Source: Heterotrichella gracilis (taxonomy: Eukaryota > Sar > Xanthophyceae > Tribonematales > Xanthonemataceae). From it: a stretch of 64,000 nt of DNA. The notes under the pieces were generated by a model. It made no database searches, had not been told where the DNA came from, and saw nothing but the letters and a program-made list of their open reading frames with translations. Positions 58,299 through 64,000 of the stretch are shown one piece after another (position 1 is the stretch's first letter; each line of letters begins with the position of its first letter). The stretch is taken from assembly GCA_032358255.1 (NCBI GenBank), contig JAULBX010000448.1, forward strand, positions 62,001-126,000, written 5' to 3'. The translations under genes were made by a program, and so were the position numbers.

Positions 58299-61200
58299 AT
58301 GGGACCGCAGGCCAGCACCACCCCGCTGTTGGTGCTCTATGGGTCCCAGACTGGCAATGCACAGGTGAAGCCCTGCATGGGGAAGCTCTGCATGGGCTAC
58401 AGAGTTGCCTCCATGCATGTATGCATGCAACCATGGCCTTATAGGCTGAAGATGTTTGCGCTCTGGAACTGCATATGTATCCACCTCCACCCCGCTCCCC
58501 TACACATGAGCCCTTAGCATCACTCACACCTGCCCTCTCCCGCCCTTCTTCCCCACACTGACCCAAAACCTCCCGCCTCCACAACCCACCACTCCACGCA
58601 CCACCAACGGCACCCACCCACCCACCCACCTGCCCCCTCCCTGGCGCCATCCCGCACCCGCATTCCCACCCAAATACACCTCCCACCCACATCCCCCACC
58701 TGCTCGCAGGACGTAGCAGAGCTCATTGGCCGCGAGGCGCGCCGCCGTCACTTCTCCCCCCGCGTGCTGCCCATGGACGCATACGACGTCACAAACCTGC
58801 CTGGTGAGCTGGCGGTGGTGGCGGTGGCGGCCACCACGGGGCAGGTGCGGGACACAAAAATCTGGGCCACATGCATGCCTTGGGCATTGGGCATTGGGAT
58901 GTTGCATGCCATGGCGCACGCCATCCTTGCTGGCCGTGCTTGTGCCACCTGCACATATACGTTTGTGGCCACATGGTGCTGGCAGCACTATTGTCAGCAT
59001 GGTCGATGCGGTATGTTCTTTGGAATCATGAGTTGCATTGGGGTCGTGGGCAATTGCCATGCTGTGCGGTCAGCGCCCCGATGCCGCCGCCAGCACTGTT
59101 TTCGAGGGCATGTGGTGTGTATCTGCTCTGATTGCCACACAGCTGTGCAAGTCAGGTTGGCGTGCACCCACTAGCGCCTTTTTTGTGTGGCAGCCCTTGC
59201 CTAGGATTAGCATCCTGACATGCTGGAACCCTTGCTTAGGGTGAGCACCCAGACAACATGCGCTCCTTCTGGCGCTTCCTACTGCGCAAGTCACTGGCTC
59301 CAGACTCGCTTGCTGAGGGGGCGTACGCAGTGTTTGGCCTGGGCGACTCAGGTTTGTCAGTTACTACTGCAGGTTTCTGGTACACGTGGTGTTTGTGTGC
59401 CTGGGGAATTTGAGGGTGGCAACAAGCATTTCCATTGCTCCCTCCCCGTTGGCCGCCCGACCTTGCATTGCTTTATCGATAGCCACTGCCGCACCCCCCC
59501 CTATACCCTCCACGCCACTCATGACACCCCACACATTCCGTGGACACCCTCCCCATACTACTCCCCTTACACCCGGCCTGAAACCCTGCGTAGGGTATGT
59601 CAACTTCAACACGGTGTCCAAGAAGCTGGACAGGCGGCTGAGCGGCCTGGGTGCTGCCCCCCTCCTCCCACGGGGTGAGGGCGATGACCAGCACCCAAGC
59701 GGCTACGAGGCGGCGCTGGATGCGTGGCTGCCGCAGCTGTGGGGGGCGCTCAGGGGGCGCTTCCCGCTGCCAATTGGGGTCACCGAGGTGCGGGGGGAAG
59801 CTTCCTGATGGCTGGTTGATTACCTGCAACGAGTAACGATGTCAAAGGCATTAAAGTACAAGTAATCCAACAAACAAAAATTCTTATTTAATAAAAGTTT
59901 CATTGGTGAGTATACATTTATTTACTTGGCTGATTACTTTCATCCAAGAGTGCAGCCAGATGAGCAATGCGGTTTAGCTGAACCAACCATGCTGTCCCCT
60001 GATGCAGCCATCACCGGATGACACCACTGCACACCTGGACCCCAAATTCCGTGTCACGTTCCTCCCCTCGCCTCCCTCCCCCACCGCCCCACCCCTTGAC
60101 CACCATGCCGAGGCCATCGCAGCAGCAGCAGCCTTTCGAGTGGTGGATGCAGCAGCCTCCGGCCAATGCGCAACACCAATTGCAACTGATCATAACTCAT
60201 TCGACGGACAATTGCGGGAGGGGTGGAGCCGGGATCGACCCTATTTTGCCCGCATGGTGGGGAATGCGCGAATAACTGCCCCGGAGCATTTTCAGGACGT
60301 GCGCCACATCACGCTGGATATAGGCCCCTCTGGGATGGAATACCAGCCAGGTGGGGCTGATTTGGACCCTTAGTAACAACGCCCCCTCATCACTGGCTCT
60401 CTATGTGTGTTCAATGTGCGACTGTGCATGCTTGCGCACCAGGAGGTATTTTTTTGTGCATTGTAGTAGGCACGAGCAAACAAAGTTGCTGCGGTTCCCC
60501 AAACACCTCAGATGATACCACATTGCAACCCATGCCCCAGCAGTTTCCAGCACACATTGCTGCTATAATTCAAGCGATTTCGTTCAGAGTTTTAAATCAG
60601 TATCCACATTTCTGCCAATTTGCACTGCCCCGCAGCCATCCACACCCTACTCAAACTCTACAAAACCCTGTCAGAAAGTCTTGTGTGGGGTTTTCAGGTG
60701 ATCTGCTGGCCATGTGGCCCCGCCAGTCTCACGAAGCGGTTGAAGGGTTTTGTGCGCGCATGGGCCTGAACGCTAACGATTGGGTGCGGGTGGAGCCTGC
60801 GGAACCCCCCGTCTCATCCGCATCCCCTCACCCCCACATGGAGGTGCGTACTTGTCAGGACTGCTCGATCGAAACCCTAACCCCTGAACCCAACATGGAA
60901 GGGGACATAGTGGACAGGAGGGCAAAGCCGTCTTTGCTAAAGACTAACTCCTCTTCCTGGACCATCACACCTGTTCCAAGACGCAGTTGCAGCGTAGTTT
61001 GTTTATAGACCTATCAGCAGTCTCCAGGGTGCATTTTTGCCAATCCCATGCTATTGGTCGCCATTCCTTGCAGGTTTTTGCTGATCCTCTGCCGACAATA
61101 CAGTTGTGTGCCCTGGACACTTGTGGGATCCCCATGTGAGGGGCATCAATCCCCCTTGTCCGTGTGACGCCATCCATTTCCCTCCCTCCTTCTCCCTGCA

Positions 61201-63567
61201 GGCACGGGTGGGGGCCCTGGTAGCCGGGGTCCTGGACATCTATGGGATCCTCATGTCATGGGCACCAGTCCCCCATCCACGTGTGACGTCATCCATTTCC
61301 CTCCCCTTCTTCTCCCTGCAGGCACGTGTTGGGGCCCTGGTGGCTGGGGTCCTGGACATTTGTGGTGCCTCCCCCCGGCGCACATTCTTCCAGTGCCTGC
61401 AAGAATGCACCCCGGATGGCATGCAGCGGGAGCGGCTGGAGTACTTTGGCAGTGCAGAGGGGAGGGACGACATGTACACATACAACCAACGGGAAGGTAA
61501 CGGTTTTGTGCAATCTTGTGCATCATCGACCCATTGCATACACGACTCCCTGCAAGGGTTGCTGAGGGCTTGGAGTTGTGTGTGCGGCATTGCGGGGTTC
61601 TCCCTGCATTGTACGATGGCAACAGGAGGACTTCAATATATCACGATATATTATGTTATATATTGAAGTCCTCCTGATGGCAGCCCTAGGTGAAGGTTTA
61701 ATGATGAGACATGCATATGACTGAATGAAGCAACACATGCATGGAATCCTGTGACATCCGATGACTGTCCGCTCAAAATTGTTACCCCTCCCCCACCCCC
61801 CTGCAGGCCGCACAGTGATGGAAATCCTCCAAGATTTCTCCTCCTCTACACCCCCCTTGGACCTGCTGCTGCAGACCGTGCCCCACCTCAAGCCGCGCCA
61901 ATTCTCAATCTCCTCATCCCTGAAGATGCATCCCGGGGAGGCCCACCTCACTGCCGCCATCGTCCAATGGAGGACCCCCTTCAAGCGACTGCGCCAGGGT
62001 GTGTGCACGTCGTGGCTGGCGGGTCTAGACCCTAGCGCAGGGCAGGTAGGGTTTTGGGCGGGTTTGTGGCTGTGGGTGGGTCCTGCCAGGTTGGAGAGGG
62101 CGCTGGATGCAAGCTGCCAACTGCTGTGGCTGGTTGTGTATTCGCACGCACATGTGTACATATGATTGCATGCATGTCAGCAGTGCAGCCAGATTGGCAG
62201 TCAAAGTTGCACAGCTGGTGCTACCCAGCTCTGTCTTCACAATCAAAACAAACCGCTTGTAACTGTATTACAAAGCATAACCATTCCATTATCTAGTGGC
62301 TCCACAGCCTGGAATACTGGCTCCAAAGCCTGGAAGAAACCTTGGTTGCTTGAACCAACATGCTCCACAAAACCATCACCAGGCACACCACCGCCTCGCC
62401 CATGCACCTTCATTTTCACCCTCTCAAACCACACACCACGATCCCTAAACCCTGAATCCAAACCCTCATCGCCCATGCACACTCATGTGCGCGGTCTCCC
62501 AGCCCCCAACTCCACATTGCCTACCCTTCTCCCCACCGCAGGTGTGTGTGCCGGTGTGGGTGGAGCGTGGCGTGATGCGCCCCCCACCCACCCCCACCAC
62601 CCCCATGGTGCTGGTGGGGCCTGGCACAGGGGTGGCCCCTCTCAGGGCAATGCTGGAGGACAGGAAGGCGGACCAGGTAGCAGGTAAGGGGTTGAGCTAG
62701 GGTTTAGGGTCCACGCTAGGATGGGGCAAGGGTGTGGGGCGTAATGCTGGAGGACAGGAAGGCGGACCATGTGGCAGGTAAGGGGGTTTGCGTTAGGGTC
62801 TGGTTGAGGGTTTGGACCTGGGGTTTAGGGAGGAAATGCTGGCAGAACGACAGGTTGTGGGCCAGGCGGCATGGAAGGGTTTGGCTAGGGTCTGCTAGGG
62901 TTTCGGCGAGACCTGCTCATCATGGAGCTGCTCGCGGACCTGGGCAGCAGATCGAGGCAGTGTATGGTAGGGTTTAGGGTTTACGACTGCAGTGGTGCAG
63001 CCCTGGTGTAGATGCACCGCTCCATGTGGATAGGCATGATATGCGCTTGACCTGGCTGAGACGATTGTCGTTTCCTAGTGTGCATAGGGAAGCTCATGAA
63101 ATCTCCACTCCACATGCAACCCCACGCATGGCCTGGAGCCATCCCCATGTCAAACCCCTGTTTTTAATTCTCGCTGGCCTGCAGGCATCCCCATTGCTCC
63201 CAGCTACCTCCTCTTTGGCTGCCGCAACTGCAAGGGGGATTATTACTACCAATCGCAATGGGAGGAATACACGCGCACGGGGGTACTGGCTCCCCAAGGG
63301 GGACTAATCACCGCCTTCTCACGGGACCAGGCCCAGAAAGTGTACGTGAGCCACCGCATCCGGGAGCATGGCGAGACCCTGTGGAGGGTATTGCAGCAAG
63401 GGGGGGTGGTGTATGTGTCGGGGTCGGCGGAGAAGATGCCGCAGGATGTGGCCAGGGCATTCTGCGATGTGGCGGTGGCGCAGGGGGGGATGAGTGAAGA
63501 GGAGGGGAGGAGGTTTGTGCGGGGGCTGGAATTGCAGCGGAGGTACTTTGTAGAGGCGTGGTCTTGA
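58299..63567 (+). CDS. NDOR1: NADPH-dependent diflavin oxidoreductase 1 (TAH18/ATR3 type), 10 exons
   Basis: The enzyme passes electrons from NADPH through FAD and FMN to the anamorsin/Dre2 protein in cytosolic Fe-S cluster assembly. Exons 58299-58364, 58710-58844, 59240-59351, 59594-59787, 60008-60350, 60698-60843, 61322-61496, 61807-62045, 62542-62683 and 63185-63567 join in phase to give 644 residues. Landmarks include the FMN phosphate loop YGSQTGNAQ, the FMN-domain ATTGQ and DNMRSFWRFLL, and GDSGYVNFN. The FAD-domain motif RQFSISSS and the NADPH-domain motifs GPGTGVAPLRAMLEDR and LLFGCRNCKGDYYY follow. The chain ends RYFVEAWS. The linker after the FAD-domain start is Ala-rich and adds to the usual 600-residue length. 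Two introns carry tandem copies of the following or preceding exon edge. Confidence 0.95.
61106..61380 (+). repeat. Tandem repeat of acceptor and exon start in NDOR1
   Basis: About 125 bp (61110-61255 and 61238-61380) are repeated: intron tail with TTTCCCTCC and CTTCTCCCTGCAGGCACG, then GGGGCCCTGGT-GC-GGGGTCCTGGAC. The second copy leads into the complete exon ARVGALVAGVLDICGASPRR. The first reads ARVGALVAGVLDIYG and then diverges. Both acceptors look usable. Confidence 0.9.
61621..61683. repeat. Perfect-stem hairpin in NDOR1 intron
   Basis: CAGGAGGACTTCAATATA and TATATTGAAGTCCTCCTG form an 18-bp perfect stem with further partial pairing outside, around an AT-rich loop of about 20 bases. It resembles the tip of a small foldback (MITE-like) element or a tight RNA hairpin inside the intron. 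Confidence 0.85.
62163..62200. repeat. Dispersed repeat related to the LINE fragment's 3' end
   Basis: GCATGCATGTCAGCAGTGCA then GCCAGATTGGCAGTC is closely similar to 16520-16556 (GCATTCCAGCAATACAGCCA then GATTAGCAGTC), which flanks the LINE tail in the malic enzyme intron. Both lie in introns. Shared 3' ends are what 5'-truncated LINE copies would give. Confidence 0.5.
62640..62860 (+). repeat. Exon-end duplicates in NDOR1, three copies
   Basis: The end of the NADPH-domain exon with its donor (ATGCTGGAGGACAGGAAGGC, 62650-; GGACCAGGTAGCAG|GTAAGG) recurs at 62743 almost unchanged with an intact donor, and at 62838 in a decayed form (ATGCTGGCAGAACGACAGG). TAGGGTTTAGGG separates the copies. Confidence 0.9.
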
Positions 63568-64000
63568 GACTGGGGAGGGGAGCCGTGGAGCACATCCAAT
63601 CGTTTATGAGGGGACACCTGGCAGGGTGGTGGCACGCGCCATGCGGCATGTGGCATTGTAGGTTGTATTGGTCGCCGGGCCCCACCTGGCCCTTGGTGAT
63701 GTGTTGCCGTTAGACATGGCTTGTAAGACATCATTGACGAAAAGACCCGTGTGTGCGACCCCTTTTAGTGCGAGGATATATCATATTGCTTTGAGAGCAA
63801 AACCACAACATAAAATAAAATAATTAAAAAATTAATATTGATCAATTCCATTTCATTTTTGAGCTGACCTGAGAGTTGATGGCCAGTCTACTTGACAAGA
63901 TGCGATGGGTTTAGTTGTCAGGAGCTGGGCCAGAAGTCACGTCTCAAGGAACTGTTCCACAAGGTACGTAAAGCCACTGACGCGTTGCTGGCTGGTTGTT
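63568..64000. other. 3' flank of NDOR1
   Basis: This holds the 3' UTR of NDOR1, with a TGTAA element at 63722-63726 that fits the usual green-algal polyadenylation signal, then AT-rich DNA (about 63780-63860). No other gene is seen before the window ends. Confidence 0.45.

Noticed and set aside
1-64000. CRISPR arrays, bacterial operons, phage or plasmid genes
   Set aside because: No regularly spaced direct repeats of CRISPR form and no prokaryotic gene organisation are present. All confident genes are spliced nuclear genes.

Overview
The window is nuclear DNA of a green alga, most likely a chlorophyte such as a trebouxiophyte. The evidence is GC-rich, multi-exon genes with GT-AG introns, plastid transit peptides, plant-type telomere heptamers (TTTAGGG/AAACCCT) scattered through introns, and a gene set typical of green plants: an ABP1-like cupin, a CURT1/CAAD thylakoid protein, a plastid Rieske protein, malic enzyme and a ZIP transporter. 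No species is claimed. Gene models were built by hand from splice signals, reading phase and family knowledge.

Layout. Hypothetical low-complexity protein (341-2192, -); multi-pass membrane protein (3848-7018, +); plastid-type low-molecular-weight phosphotyrosine phosphatase (8382-11376, -); ABP1-like cupin (12179-14364, +); malic enzyme (15711-about 19870 or beyond, -) with a LINE fragment in one intron; Rieske protein (21311-22296, +); a 10-kb gene encoding tandem BRCT domains followed by a BAH domain (23174-33201, -); ZIP metal transporter (34571-36075, +); a decayed copy (37710-about 40070, +) and an intact copy (40836-43797, +) of a TPR-RING gene; two divergent F-box genes, each with one reading-frame break (44522-46243, - and 47104-47809, +); tRNA ligase RTCB (48615-53886, -, first exon not found); CURT1/CAAD protein (56398-57655, -); and NADPH diflavin reductase NDOR1/TAH18 (58299-63567, +). 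Genes alternate in convergent and divergent pairs. No operon or functional cluster is evident, although NDOR1 (cytosolic Fe-S assembly), RTCB (tRNA splicing) and BRCT-BAH (DNA damage or chromatin) are all housekeeping functions.

The most unusual property is in the introns. At least 17 places in eight genes, plus one 3' UTR, carry a diverged second or third copy of a neighbouring exon edge together with its splice site. These copies are interspersed with AGGGTTT/AAACCCT motifs, and several real 3' splice sites lie inside such a motif (AG|GGTTT). The RTCB gene alone has seven such sets. The region from about 34 to 48 kb is nearly free of both features. A second striking structure is a long imperfect hairpin of about 227 bp just downstream of the CURT1/CAAD stop codon.
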